Below, piece by piece: positions 9,060-17,708 of a stretch of 52,214 nucleotides of DNA. Below the pieces are notes generated by a model, which did not search any database, had not been told where the DNA came from, and saw only the letters and a list, made by a program, of their open reading frames with translations. This DNA is from Algoriphagus sp. GTDB taxonomy: Bacteria; Bacteroidota; Bacteroidia; Cytophagales; Cyclobacteriaceae. Position numbers and translations under genes: made by a program. The stretch is from the NCBI GenBank assembly GCA_030729785.1, contig JANQWS010000087.1, positions 1 to 52,214 of the forward strand, read 5' to 3'. Numbering within the stretch: position 1 is the stretch's first letter; each line of letters begins with the position of its first letter.

Positions 9060-9398
9060 ATGCTACAGATAGAAAAAGTTAGGGAAGGAGATGTACTTAT
9101 CCTTCAATTAATTGGAGAGGTTGACGCAAGCAATTCCGTGCTATTGGATCAATCTATCCAAGAGTCCTTGCAGCCAGAAATTACGGTGGTAGTAATTGAT
9201 GGGCAAGAATTGAAGTATATTTCCTCTGCAGGTTTAGGAGTCTTTATGTCCTACGTAGATGACTTCTTTGAACGAGGTATCCATTTTTCGATTTTTGGTT
9301 TAACCCAACAGGTTGGGGAGGTATTTAAAATTTTAGGCTTAGACCGCGTCATTGCGATCGTGCCAGATAAATCCACAGCTATTGCACTTCGAAAATGA
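9060..9398 (+). CDS. STAS-domain anti-sigma factor antagonist-like protein
   Basis: This 112-aa single STAS domain resembles SpoIIAA/RsbV. The segment YISSAGLGVFMSY holds the phosphorylatable serine (Ser55 or Ser56), which an RsbW-type kinase would phosphorylate and the upstream SpoIIE-type phosphatase would dephosphorylate. The usual beta strand DVLILQLIGEVDASNS opens the domain. It starts 20 bp after the phosphatase and ends overlapping the kinase start by 4 bp (ATGA), so the three genes are one coupled unit. No sigma factor is encoded beside it. Confidence 0.92.
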   Translation: MLQIEKVREGDVLILQLIGEVDASNSVLLDQSIQESLQPEITVVVIDGQELKYISSAGLGVFMSYVDDFFERGIHFSIFGLTQQVGEVFKILGLDRVIAIVPDKSTAIALRK

Positions 9399-9817
9399 GT
9401 CCTAAGTTGATCCTATCCTGTAGTACCTCCGCGTTAGCTGAACTCCGAAGCTTTATACAGCTTAATTTGGAGGTTTTTGGCTTTTCGGAGTTGGACAAGC
9501 ACCAAATTACGCTAGCAGTAGAAGAGGTAGTTGCCAACCTTATCATCCACTCCCATGCCTGCAACCCAAACGAAATTATTCACTTAGAGATAAAGGACCT
9601 AGGGAAAAAAGTGGCAGTTGAAATAACCGATAAGGGAGAAGGATTTAACCTATTGGAATATGAGGTACCTGAACTTCGTCAAGTGATTGAAGAAAAACGA
9701 AAGGGTGGATTAGGGATTTTATTAGTAAAAAAAATCATGGATGAAATTCAATTTGAATCCAAAAACGGAGAAAACATTTGTAGGTTAATTAAAAAATTCC
9801 CTCCTAATTTTAAGTAA
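9395..9817 (+). CDS. RsbW/SpoIIAB-type anti-sigma factor serine kinase
   Basis: This 140-aa protein is a HATPase_c_2 (GHKL) kinase of the RsbW class. The N box is LAVEEVVANLIIHS with Glu44 and Asn48. The G1 box is DKGEGFN (Asp79, Gly81, Gly83), and the G2 region is KGGLGILLVKKIMDE. Family members phosphorylate a STAS partner and, when the partner is phosphorylated, bind a sigma factor or another output protein. It overlaps the STAS gene by 4 bp and is the last gene of the module; 45 bp later comes a new promoter. The output partner is not encoded nearby. Confidence 0.92.
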   Translation: MSPKLILSCSTSALAELRSFIQLNLEVFGFSELDKHQITLAVEEVVANLIIHSHACNPNEIIHLEIKDLGKKVAVEITDKGEGFNLLEYEVPELRQVIEEKRKGGLGILLVKKIMDEIQFESKNGENICRLIKKFPPNFK

Positions 9818-9854
9818 AAAACCTGCTAGATCAGCTATACCCTTAAAAACTTTA

Positions 9855-9862
9855 TAACTTTG
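9855..9862 (+). promoter_or_regulatory. Putative -7 element for the parvulin gene pair
   Basis: TAACTTTG fits TAnnTTTG exactly and lies 33 bp before the ATG at 9895. A -33 TTG is not evident. It overlaps the in-frame GTG at 9862, which argues against that codon as the start. Confidence 0.45.
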
Positions 9863-9894
9863 TGCCTTACAACCTTATCCTGGACTTACTTTCG

Positions 9895-11889
9895 ATGACT
9901 CACCGAGTACTTTCGACTATTTTTAGCGTAACTCTCCTCTCTTTAATGAGTTTGGGTATCCCCGAAGCAACTGCGCAAAGCAAGGGGGAAATACTGATGA
10001 CAGTAGGGGGAACCACAATCGATAAAGAGGAGTTTTTACATTTAATCACCAAAGGCAAAACCGTTGACCCGTCAGCAGCAATTCTGACTAAAGAAGAATT
10101 TGATGAGAACTTAGAGCAATTCATCACCTTTAAACTCAAAGTAAAAGAGGCTGAATCCTTGGGGATGCACCAATCTGAAGAATTTTTTAAAGAATTTGAA
10201 TCCTTCAAGGAATCCCTTATTGCTCCATTTTTAATTAAAAATTCTGTGGAAGAAGGAGAGCTCCGCAAGGTTTATGGCCGGATGCAAGAAATTGTACGAG
10301 CCAGTCATATCTTGTTCCAATTCCCTCCAAATGCAAGTACAGAGGACAGTCTCTCTATCTTAAAAATAGCGCTAAAAGTAAAATCTGAACTCGAAAATGG
10401 GGGCGATTTTAGTGCATTGGCCTTGGCCTATTCGGATGACCCATCTGCTAAAGTGAATAAAGGAGACTTGGGTTATTTTACGAGTTTACAAATGGTGCAA
10501 GAATTTGAAGAAGCTGCCTACACCCTGCCAGTTGGAGAAATATCGGGCCCAGTTAAGACTGATTTCGGTTACCACATTATTCAAGTAAATGGGAGACAAT
10601 CCAATCCCGGCGATGTCCAGGTTTCTCATATCCTGGTACGATTCGATCCAGAAAATAGCAGTCAGGAAGAAAATGCACGCAGAAGAATTTCTGACTTGTA
10701 CCAAGAAATACAAAAAGAATCTACAGTTTGGGAAGAATTAGTAACTACTTATTCTGAAGACTTGGCTACCAATAAATCAGGAGGAATCTTACCTTGGTTT
10801 GGAGTGGGGACGATGATTCCAGACTTTGAACTTGCGGCTTTTTCCTTGACTGAAATTGGGGAAATTTCTCCTCCAATTAAGACCGCTTATGGGTACCATA
10901 TTTTAAGATTAGAAGGCAAGCGTCCTTTAGAATCATTTGAAGCACTAGAGCAAGGCATAAAGTCTAAAATTTTTAGAAGTTCAAAATCTGGGATGATTCA
11001 ATCTCAAGTCACTGCCATGCAGAAAGCAAGGTATGGATTCAAAGAAAATGAAGAAGGCATTTCTAATCTAGCAAGGGAAATATCAGCGACGACAATCCCT
11101 AATTTTGGAAATACCCTACAAGAAAAAGGCTTGACATCCACCTTACTCTTTAGTATTGCCAATAGGTCTTTCACTGCCGCAGACTTATGGAAGTTTATGC
11201 AAACTGAAGAAATTACCCCTCGCGGATCAGGGACATTCTTGGAACTCTGGCTGAATCGGTTTATCTCACAAACACTTGCGAAAGCAGAAGAATCAGATTT
11301 AGAAGCCAACAACAAAGCCTACCAACAACTCCTCAAAGAATACCGGGATGGAATCTTATTATTTTCATTAACCAACCAGGAAGTTTGGCAAAAAGGACTG
11401 ATCGATAGCCTAGGTCAGCGGGCATATTACGCACAGAACAGACCAAATTATCAGTGGAAAACAAGAATTCAAGCTTATTTAGTCCAAGTAAATGATGCCT
11501 CAAAACTAGAAATTGCAAGAAAATACCTGCGGAATTCTGACTTTGACCCCAGCACCTTTGCAGCGTTTGAAGCAGATTACCGCGCCAATTTTCCGAATGC
11601 TTTTGGAATAGAATCGGGGACATTTGAGTACGAAGAACATCCCATCCTTTCTGATGTTGACCTTACCCAAACTTATCAAGAGCGGTTGGTAGAGGGGGAA
11701 ACATACCTATTGGTACTCGGTACAAAAATTCCTCCTGCACCCAGAAAATTCGAAGAAGCACGTGGTTTGGTTATCCGAGATTACCAAGCTGCTTTGGAAA
11801 AAGACTTGATTAAAAAATTGAAAAACAAATACCCTGTTCAAATCAATAATGGGGTAAAAGAAAAGGCCTTTGCAGACTTGAATAATTAA
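9895..11889 (+). CDS. PpiC-type peptidyl-prolyl isomerase with two parvulin domains
   Basis: This 664-aa protein is a periplasmic parvulin chaperone/foldase. I use the ATG at 9895, which gives a clean signal peptide (MTHRVLSTIF, hydrophobic core, ATAQS); the open frame extends to a GTG at 9862, but that only adds residues before the signal. An N-terminal SurA-like helical region (about 40-125) is followed by two rotamase domains at about 130-235 (VRASHILFQF, NKGDLGYF, GPVKTDFGYHIIQV) and 240-345 (VQVSHILVRF, SGGILPWFGVG, PPIKTAYGYHILRLEG). The last 300 residues have no domain I can name but resemble the C-terminal part of large Bacteroidota parvulins. It precedes a SurA-like gene by 35 bp; both probably assist outer-membrane protein folding. 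Confidence 0.9.
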   Translation: MTHRVLSTIFSVTLLSLMSLGIPEATAQSKGEILMTVGGTTIDKEEFLHLITKGKTVDPSAAILTKEEFDENLEQFITFKLKVKEAESLGMHQSEEFFKEFESFKESLIAPFLIKNSVEEGELRKVYGRMQEIVRASHILFQFPPNASTEDSLSILKIALKVKSELENGGDFSALALAYSDDPSAKVNKGDLGYFTSLQMVQEFEEAAYTLPVGEISGPVKTDFGYHIIQVNGRQSNPGDVQVSHILVRFDPENSSQEENARRRISDLYQEIQKESTVWEELVTTYSEDLATNKSGGILPWFGVGTMIPDFELAAFSLTEIGEISPPIKTAYGYHILRLEGKRPLESFEALEQGIKSKIFRSSKSGMIQSQVTAMQKARYGFKENEEGISNLAREISATTIPNFGNTLQEKGLTSTLLFSIANRSFTAADLWKFMQTEEITPRGSGTFLELWLNRFISQTLAKAEESDLEANNKAYQQLLKEYRDGILLFSLTNQEVWQKGLIDSLGQRAYYAQNRPNYQWKTRIQAYLVQVNDASKLEIARKYLRNSDFDPSTFAAFEADYRANFPNAFGIESGTFEYEEHPILSDVDLTQTYQERLVEGETYLLVLGTKIPPAPRKFEEARGLVIRDYQAALEKDLIKKLKNKYPVQINNGVKEKAFADLNN

Positions 11890-11924
11890 ATATCCGATTC
11901 GGAATTTCCGAAAAATTAAAACCT

Positions 11925-13286
11925 ATGAAATTCTTAAACCGACTTCTTCCGAGCTTACTTGCATTTTGGATCTTGGGACAAGCTCAAGCACAAGAAACTG
12001 CCACAGGTCAGGTGGTAGATAAAATAGTGGCGAAAGTAGACAATAACATTGTGTTAGAATCTGAGGTCCAAAAATCTTATTTGGAAGCACTTTCACAAGC
12101 CCAACAAGGGATAGAAGCACCTACTCGCTGTGCTGTTTTTGAAAGTTTATTGATCAATAAACTCATGGTTGCAAAAGCGGAAGTAGATTCTGTGATTGTA
12201 ACGGATGCAGAAGTATTGTTGCAGTCCAATAACCGATTCAGCATGGTCATGCAGCAGTTTGGTGGAGACGAAGCCATGCTAGCAGAAATGTATGGCAAGA
12301 CCGCCGAGCAATTGAAGGCTGAATTGGAGGATGTCATTCGCGAACAGCTTATCGTGGAGAAAATGCGAAAAACCATCACAGATGGCATCACCGTTTCTCC
12401 TTCTGAAGTACGCTCTTTTTACATCAGTATCCCCAAAGATTCCCTCCCATTGTTTACCTCAGAGGCAACAGTGGGCCAAATCGTGCGTAAACCTGAAACA
12501 AATCCCCAGGTAAGAGAACAAATTTTGGCGCAGCTGTCCCAATTCAAAGAGGAAATAGCATCAGGTAAATTTACTTTTGCAGAGTTAGCAAAAAAATATT
12601 CCGAGGACCCAGGTTCTGCGGCACAAGGTGGAGACCTAGGATTTTTTAGACGAGGTGAATTGGCTCCTGAATACGAGGCAACCGCTTTGGGATTACGTCC
12701 GGGCGAATTATCAGACCCTGTTGAAACGGAGTTTGGATTTCACCTAATCCAACTATTAGAAATCAAAGGATCTACCTTCAATACAAGGCATATTTTACGG
12801 ATTCCAAACCCAACTGAAGCAGATATTCAAAAAGCAGAGCGCTACCTCGATAGCCTAAAAAAAGAAATTTTAGCCGGTAAAATTGAGTTTGCAAAAGCCG
12901 CAAAGGAGTATTCTCAAGATCGAACAACCTCAGATGCAGGCGGATTTTTTACCGATCCAGCTTCCAATTCAAACCGCTTGTCCCTACGGACCTTAGAAGA
13001 TCCAGTACTTTACTTTACCATCGACACCATGAAGATTGGGGACATTACTCCTCCTATTCGGTTTGAAGATCCTAGAGAAGGTACGAAAGTCCGTATTCTT
13101 TTCTACCAAGCCCGGTACCCTGCCCATAAGGCCAACATGGAGGATGATTATGAAAAACTCAAGGCAGCTACTCTAAGACGAAAAGAGGATGAAGTGCTAA
13201 GCAAATGGTTTATAACTGCCAAAGAGGATATTTTTATAGACATCGATCCTACCTATGATCGATGCAATGCGCTCAAGGAAAAATAA
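11925..13286 (+). CDS. surA: SurA-like periplasmic peptidyl-prolyl isomerase
   Basis: This 453-aa protein has a signal peptide (MKFLNRLLPSLLAFWILGQAQAQ), a SurA N-terminal domain (about 30-170: VDKIVAKVDNNIVLESEVQ is the family hallmark) and two parvulin domains. The first spans about 180-285 (AAQGGDLGFFRRGELAPEYE, FGFHLIQLLEI) and the second about 290-385 (FNTRHILRI, SDAGGFFTDPAS). SurA escorts unfolded outer-membrane proteins to the Bam complex, encoded further along this window. It sits 35 bp after the other parvulin gene; the gap contains a small inverted repeat (11898-11912) too weak to call a terminator. A single Cys pair (Cys43-region and the C-terminal RCNAL) is present. Confidence 0.92.
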   Translation: MKFLNRLLPSLLAFWILGQAQAQETATGQVVDKIVAKVDNNIVLESEVQKSYLEALSQAQQGIEAPTRCAVFESLLINKLMVAKAEVDSVIVTDAEVLLQSNNRFSMVMQQFGGDEAMLAEMYGKTAEQLKAELEDVIREQLIVEKMRKTITDGITVSPSEVRSFYISIPKDSLPLFTSEATVGQIVRKPETNPQVREQILAQLSQFKEEIASGKFTFAELAKKYSEDPGSAAQGGDLGFFRRGELAPEYEATALGLRPGELSDPVETEFGFHLIQLLEIKGSTFNTRHILRIPNPTEADIQKAERYLDSLKKEILAGKIEFAKAAKEYSQDRTTSDAGGFFTDPASNSNRLSLRTLEDPVLYFTIDTMKIGDITPPIRFEDPREGTKVRILFYQARYPAHKANMEDDYEKLKAATLRRKEDEVLSKWFITAKEDIFIDIDPTYDRCNALKEK

Positions 13287-13359
13287 AAAAATATTCGCTG
13301 ATTCGCTGCTTTGTCAGCTATGAGACAGTAAATAAGGTCGCGGACCTAGAAAAAGTGCG

Positions 13360-15159
13360 TTAGGGCCTGGTTTCTTCCAGAGATTCTCCACCCTGGGTTT
13401 GCTTTTCAAAAAGTGCTGCATACACTCCCTTTTGAGACATTAAAGATTCGTGATTTCCCCTTTCCACGATTCGGCCATCGTCCAAGACTAGAATTTGGTC
13501 GGCCAACTTCGCAGAAGATACCCGATGAGAGATGATGATGGAAGTTCGCTTTTCCATAATTCTTTTCAAGGAATTCAAAATTGCATTTTCAGTTTTGGTG
13601 TCCACCGCAGAGAGACAGTCATCCAAAATGAGAATTTTGGGCTCTTTAGCTATTGCTCGAGCAATAGATACGCGTTGCTTTTGCCCACCAGACAGAGTGA
13701 TTCCACGCTCCCCTAGCAAGGTGTCAAATCCATTGGGGAAATCAAGGATATTTTGGAACACATCCGCATCCTTTGCCGCTTGGATAATTCGTTCCTGATT
13801 TGGTTGGTCTAAACCAAAGGCAATGTTGTTTGAAATGGTATCTGAAAAAAGAAATACATCTTGAGGGACCACACCTATTTGGCTACGTAAACAAGCAAGA
13901 GAATAGTCTTTAATTGGTCTTTGATCAATCAGAATTTGTCCAGAATCTGCATCATACATCCGCATTAATAGATTGGCTAGGGTAGATTTACCAGATCCAG
14001 TTGTACCAATTATCCCAAGGGTTTGACCTGCTTCAATGGAAAAAGAAAGGTCCTTCAATGCCTGTATTCCCGAATCCGGATAGACAAATGACAGGTGGCT
14101 AATCTCCAGAGCACCTAGTAATGGCACATCTATATTTTTTTCTGTGAGTAGCTCCGACTTTTGGTCCAAAAGTTCATTGATCCGCCGTTGGGATACCTCG
14201 GCTCGTTGAACAATGCTTGTTACCCAGCCTAGAGAAGCTACGGGCCAAGTAAGCATGTTGACGTACAAAATAAACTCAGCGATTACTCCATACCCAATTT
14301 CCCCCTGAATAACCTTCATTCCACCGACATAAACAGTGATGATGGTTGAGATTCCCACTAACGCCATAATCAAAGGAAAAAATAACGCATTGACACGAGT
14401 CAACTCAATGGATCGAAGCTTGTATTCTTGACTTGATTTCTCAAACTCAGCCGCTGAATCCTGTTCCCGAACAAAGGCTTTAATGACTCGAATACCTGAA
14501 AAAGCTTCTTGGACGGCAGTACTCAATTGGGAAAGGCTGTGTTGGATTTTTTCAGAACGTATATTGATGAGGTTATTGACATAGTAAATACTCAATGATA
14601 GGATCGGGAGTGGGAGCAATGCATAAAGCGTAAGCTCTAGGTTGACCGAAACCATGTACGAAATCACCAAAGGAAATAAGATCAATAAATTGAGTCCATA
14701 CATGATTGCTGGCCCAAGATACATGCGAACGCGGCTCACATCTTCGGCGATACGAGCCATCAAGTCTCCCGTACTATTTTTTCGGTAAAAGCTCAGGGAG
14801 AGGTCTTGAAAATGCTCATACAGCTCATTTTTCATGTCATACTCAATTTTTCTAGACATGATGATGAGGGTTTGACGAATTAAAAAAAGAAAAAAACCAC
14901 GGAGCAAAGCCATGACCAAAATCAAAATTCCAAAAATGAAAACCGATTTTAAAAAATATTGACGGGCAAGATCCCCTAATCCTCCCTTTGTCAAGGGGGC
15001 AAACAAGGAAAAGCTTTCTACCACATAATCTATGGCTATTCGCACAAGTTGTGCCGGGATAATTACGAAAATATTTGAGATTACCGTAAAGAGTATTCCC
15101 AAAAACAATAATCCCTTGTATTTGATTAGGTATTTATTTATTCTCCAGAGGGCGTTCAC
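13360..15159 (-). CDS. MsbA/BmrA-type ABC exporter half-transporter
   Basis: This 599-aa protein fuses a six-helix transmembrane domain (about 1-320) to an ATPase domain (about 350-590). Visible motifs are Walker A GTTGSGKST (385-393), Q-loop VPQDVFLF, signature LSGGQKQR (489-496), Walker B ILILDDCLSAVD with Asp513-Asp514, and H-loop His545. The residue after the Walker B Asp is normally the catalytic Glu; here it is Asp514, as in the degenerate-site subunits of heterodimeric exporters. No partner half-transporter is adjacent. The start is a GTG at 15159; no in-frame ATG fits before the first helix. The gene is convergent with surA and divergent from leucine dehydrogenase. Substrate (drug, lipid) cannot be told from sequence. 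Confidence 0.9.
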   Translation of the reverse strand: MNALWRINKYLIKYKGLLFLGILFTVISNIFVIIPAQLVRIAIDYVVESFSLFAPLTKGGLGDLARQYFLKSVFIFGILILVMALLRGFFLFLIRQTLIIMSRKIEYDMKNELYEHFQDLSLSFYRKNSTGDLMARIAEDVSRVRMYLGPAIMYGLNLLILFPLVISYMVSVNLELTLYALLPLPILSLSIYYVNNLINIRSEKIQHSLSQLSTAVQEAFSGIRVIKAFVREQDSAAEFEKSSQEYKLRSIELTRVNALFFPLIMALVGISTIITVYVGGMKVIQGEIGYGVIAEFILYVNMLTWPVASLGWVTSIVQRAEVSQRRINELLDQKSELLTEKNIDVPLLGALEISHLSFVYPDSGIQALKDLSFSIEAGQTLGIIGTTGSGKSTLANLLMRMYDADSGQILIDQRPIKDYSLACLRSQIGVVPQDVFLFSDTISNNIAFGLDQPNQERIIQAAKDADVFQNILDFPNGFDTLLGERGITLSGGQKQRVSIARAIAKEPKILILDDCLSAVDTKTENAILNSLKRIMEKRTSIIISHRVSSAKLADQILVLDDGRIVERGNHESLMSQKGVYAALFEKQTQGGESLEETRP

Positions 15160-15214
15160 GAAATAAATTCTATTTTTTTATAAATCCTTCCACATATAAT
15201 TTGGAAGAAGAAAA

Positions 15215-15244
15215 TTTGTAAGCTGCTAAAAGTATTTAATTTTG
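15215..15244 (+). promoter_or_regulatory. Two-element promoter of leucine dehydrogenase
   Basis: TTTG (15215-15218), an 18-bp spacer, then TAATTTTG (15237-15244): both elements match the Bacteroidota -33/-7 consensus. Transcription should start near 15251, about 50 nt before the ATG. A minus-strand TATATTTG (15270-15277) may be the -7 of the divergent ABC exporter gene, but lacks a -33 element. Confidence 0.65.
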
Positions 15245-15247
15245 TAA

Positions 15248-15263
15248 TTACCTCTAAAGGTAA
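15248..15263. promoter_or_regulatory. Operator-like inverted repeat at the predicted ldh start site
   Basis: TTACCT-CTAA-AGGTAA has perfect 6-bp arms around a 4-bp spacer and covers the predicted +1 of the leucine dehydrogenase transcript. Position and symmetry suit a dimeric repressor site; the protein that would bind is unknown. Confidence 0.45.
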
Positions 15264-15301
15264 CTCACCCAAATATAACACATTCTAAAAAGCTATTTAA
15301 G

Positions 15302-16402
15302 ATGTTAGCGATTAAAACAACTGAAAGCATTCAAAATGAATCCATTTTTGGACAGCTTACTACCCTAGAGCACGAGCAGCTGCTCATTTGTCAGGACAAA
15401 GACACAGGACTGAAAGCTTTAATTGGTATTCACAATACGGTACTTGGCCCGGCACTAGGAGGCACCCGTCTGTGGTCTTATGCCTCAGAAGAGGCTGCCA
15501 TCCGAGATGTCTTGCGCCTCTCAAGAGGAATGACTTTTAAAAATGCGCTCGCAGGACTGAATTTAGGCGGAGGAAAGGCCGTCCTGATTGGCGATCCCAA
15601 ACTAAAGACAGAAGCTTATTTGAGACGATTTGGGAGATTTATTGAGAGCTTGGGAGGCAGGTATGTGACCGCAGAAGATGTAAATATGAAAACTGCTGAC
15701 ATGGAATACATTGCCTTGGAAACTCGCCACGTAACCGGTCTTCCCAAAAACAAAGGAGGGGCTGGAGATCCCTCACCTGTGACCGCATTTGGTGTTTATA
15801 TGGGGATGAAAGCAGCGGCAAAAAAAGCATATGGGTCTGATTCCTTAGCAGGAAAGAAAATTGGTGTGCAAGGGGTAGGGCAAGTTGGAAAGTACCTGAT
15901 CAATTACTTGGTGAAGGAAGGAGCAAGCCTATTTATCAGTGACATAGATGATAAAAAGCTCCAAGAAATAGCTGCTAGCACTGGGGCAACCATCCTAGAC
16001 AAAGAGGAGATTTATGATCTCCAAATGGATATCTATGCCCCTTGTGCGCTTGGAGGCACCCTCAATGACCATACCATTGAGCGATTGACCTGTCAGGTAA
16101 TTGCGGGAGGCGCAAATAACCAATTGGAAAATGAAAGTAAGCATGGAAAAATGTTACTTGAAAAGGGAATTACCTATGCACCTGATTTCCTAATCAATGC
16201 AGGAGGGGTGATCAATGTGGGCGCTGAATATTATGGGGTGTATGAGGAGGAATCTGTCTTTGCACAAACTGAGAAAATTTACGATACCTGTTTGTCTATT
16301 TTGACTACCGCTGAGCACCAGCAAATCCCTGCACAGGAGGCAGCAATCCAGGCGGCAAAAGCAAGAATTGAAGCCATAGGAAAAATTAAACTTCCCTATT
16401 GA
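15302..16402 (+). CDS. ldh: Leucine dehydrogenase (Glu/Leu/Phe/Val dehydrogenase)
   Basis: This 366-aa enzyme oxidatively deaminates branched-chain amino acids (leucine to 4-methyl-2-oxopentanoate) with NAD+, feeding branched-chain fatty acid synthesis or catabolism. The catalytic domain contains GPALGGTRLW, MTFKNALAGLNLGGGKAV (Lys80 and Lys92 correspond to the substrate-binding and catalytic lysines) and TAEDVNMKTADMEYI. The Rossmann domain has GVQGVGQVGKYL and an acidic strand end (FISDIDD), which favours NAD over NADP. GGANNQL is also conserved. Length fits the octameric leucine dehydrogenase class rather than glutamate dehydrogenase. It is monocistronic: own promoter with a palindrome at +1 and a strong terminator 22 bp after the stop codon. 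Valine or phenylalanine preference cannot be excluded. Confidence 0.9.
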   Translation: MLAIKTTESIQNESIFGQLTTLEHEQLLICQDKDTGLKALIGIHNTVLGPALGGTRLWSYASEEAAIRDVLRLSRGMTFKNALAGLNLGGGKAVLIGDPKLKTEAYLRRFGRFIESLGGRYVTAEDVNMKTADMEYIALETRHVTGLPKNKGGAGDPSPVTAFGVYMGMKAAAKKAYGSDSLAGKKIGVQGVGQVGKYLINYLVKEGASLFISDIDDKKLQEIAASTGATILDKEEIYDLQMDIYAPCALGGTLNDHTIERLTCQVIAGGANNQLENESKHGKMLLEKGITYAPDFLINAGGVINVGAEYYGVYEEESVFAQTEKIYDTCLSILTTAEHQQIPAQEAAIQAAKARIEAIGKIKLPY

Positions 16403-16424
16403 AAAGAGATTTTTCAATACAATT

Positions 16425-16455
16425 AACCACTGAAAGCTAATTCAGTGGTTTTTTT
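16425..16455 (+). terminator. Intrinsic terminator after leucine dehydrogenase
   Basis: A perfect 9-bp stem (AACCACTGA / TCAGTGGTT, arms 16425-16433 and 16442-16450) with an 8-nt loop runs into seven Ts (16449-16455). It lies 22 bp past the ldh stop and excludes the in-frame upstream start of NusB at 16445. Confidence 0.9.
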
Positions 16456-16493
16456 GTCACCTAATCCATGGGGAGAAGACCCACCAAATTACT

Positions 16494-16501
16494 TATATTT
16501 G
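16494..16501 (+). promoter_or_regulatory. Putative -7 element for the nusB operon
   Basis: TATATTTG is an exact TAnnTTTG match 18 bp before the chosen nusB ATG (16520) and directly downstream of the ldh terminator. No clear -33 element is visible. Confidence 0.5.
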
Positions 16502-16519
16502 TCCCTCTTTAAATCCACT

Positions 16520-17701
16520 ATGCTCAACAGAAGAATCCTCAGAGTCAAAGCATTTCAAAATTTGTATGCTTACGAACAATGCAAAGGATCTAACCTCAAC
16601 TTAGCCAAAGACTATATACGAGAGTCTTTCTTACCTGACCTCAACAGTATGGAGGTTCAAGATAAGGCTGCACTCTCCCGTGAAGCAGAAGAGGCGATTG
16701 CCATTTTTGAGCAAAACGTGGAAAAAAACCAAAAATTAATCGCTGTAGACGCCTCTGAAAAGGTCAAGAAAATAGCTTTGGCAGCAGTCAAGCAAGTCCA
16801 GGAAGCCAACGAAAAAGACCGCCTCTTTCTTTTGAAAAATATGGTGGTTTCGGCCGAACGAATTCCCCAACTCTATCTTTTGGCCATTGAACTACTTCAA
16901 GCCTTCGCCAAACATGTAGGAAAGGAAGTTGCTAAAAAACAAAAGCTCGCTGGAGATAACGTAGTAGTTGGCAATGAGCTAAATCTGGTAAACAACCAAG
17001 TTTTGAAGCGCTTGCGGGAATCCACTGAATACCAAGCTGCATTGACAAAAAACGGTGTTCACCTGGAAGATCTTGAGCTTGAAATAAAAGAATGGTTTAG
17101 AGAATACATCAAACCCGCTGAAGCCTACCAGCAGTACTTGAGCCTTCCCCAGCCTCAGCTAAACCAAGACTTTGAAGTAGTCGATGAATTATTGAAAAAA
17201 ATCATTTTCAAAAACGAGGTTATCCTTACTTTTTTTGCTGAAAAGGACTTGAACTGGACAGAAAATAAGTCGGTTGTCCGAAGTTTAGCTGCCAAAGTAC
17301 TCAAGAATGCTGCACTTGGAGAGGAAAAACCCTGGGAGCCCTTGCCAGAAATTGCGATGAATTGGGAGGAAGACAAAGAATTTTTTGAAAATATTTTTAA
17401 CTTCACCATCGAAAATGACGTTAACAGCAGAGTACTTATTGCTGAAAAAACAAAAAACTGGGATATTGAACGATTGGCTTTTACGGATAAAGTCATCATC
17501 TCAATGGCGCTTGCCGAGATGATACATTTTCCAAGTATCCCCGTAAAAGTGACCATCAACGAGTACATTGATATATCCAAAACATACAGTACTCCAAAAA
17601 GCAAACAATTTGTGAATGGCTTGCTAGATGTTTTGGCAAAAGAATTAACCGAAAAGGGGCAAATCCGAAAAAGCGGAAGAGGTCTCTTGGACAATAAATA
17701 A
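16520..17701 (+). CDS. nusB: NusB, transcription antitermination factor (long form)
   Basis: NusB binds NusE (ribosomal protein S10) and boxA RNA in rRNA antitermination. I start at the ATG at 16520 (393 aa, MLNRRILRVKAFQNLYAYEQ), because the 25 codons upstream overlap the ldh terminator and the -7 element. RRILRVKAFQNLYAYE is the NusB opening. The canonical C-terminal helices appear at about 315-375 (WDIERLAFTDKVIISMALAE, IPVKVTINEYIDISKTYSTPKSKQFVNGLLD). Between them lies a helical insertion of over 200 residues not found in E. coli NusB (about 140 aa); this long form is, to my knowledge, usual in Bacteroidota. It heads a six-gene operon; ytxH follows after 7 bp. Confidence 0.92.
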   Translation: MLNRRILRVKAFQNLYAYEQCKGSNLNLAKDYIRESFLPDLNSMEVQDKAALSREAEEAIAIFEQNVEKNQKLIAVDASEKVKKIALAAVKQVQEANEKDRLFLLKNMVVSAERIPQLYLLAIELLQAFAKHVGKEVAKKQKLAGDNVVVGNELNLVNNQVLKRLRESTEYQAALTKNGVHLEDLELEIKEWFREYIKPAEAYQQYLSLPQPQLNQDFEVVDELLKKIIFKNEVILTFFAEKDLNWTENKSVVRSLAAKVLKNAALGEEKPWEPLPEIAMNWEEDKEFFENIFNFTIENDVNSRVLIAEKTKNWDIERLAFTDKVIISMALAEMIHFPSIPVKVTINEYIDISKTYSTPKSKQFVNGLLDVLAKELTEKGQIRKSGRGLLDNK

Positions 17702-17708
17702 GGCCACA

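Noticed and set aside
13335..13347. AGGTC-GCG-GACCT hairpin between surA and the ABC exporter gene
   Set aside because: Five-bp stem with no T-tract on either strand; could be a weak bidirectional terminator but is not supportable.
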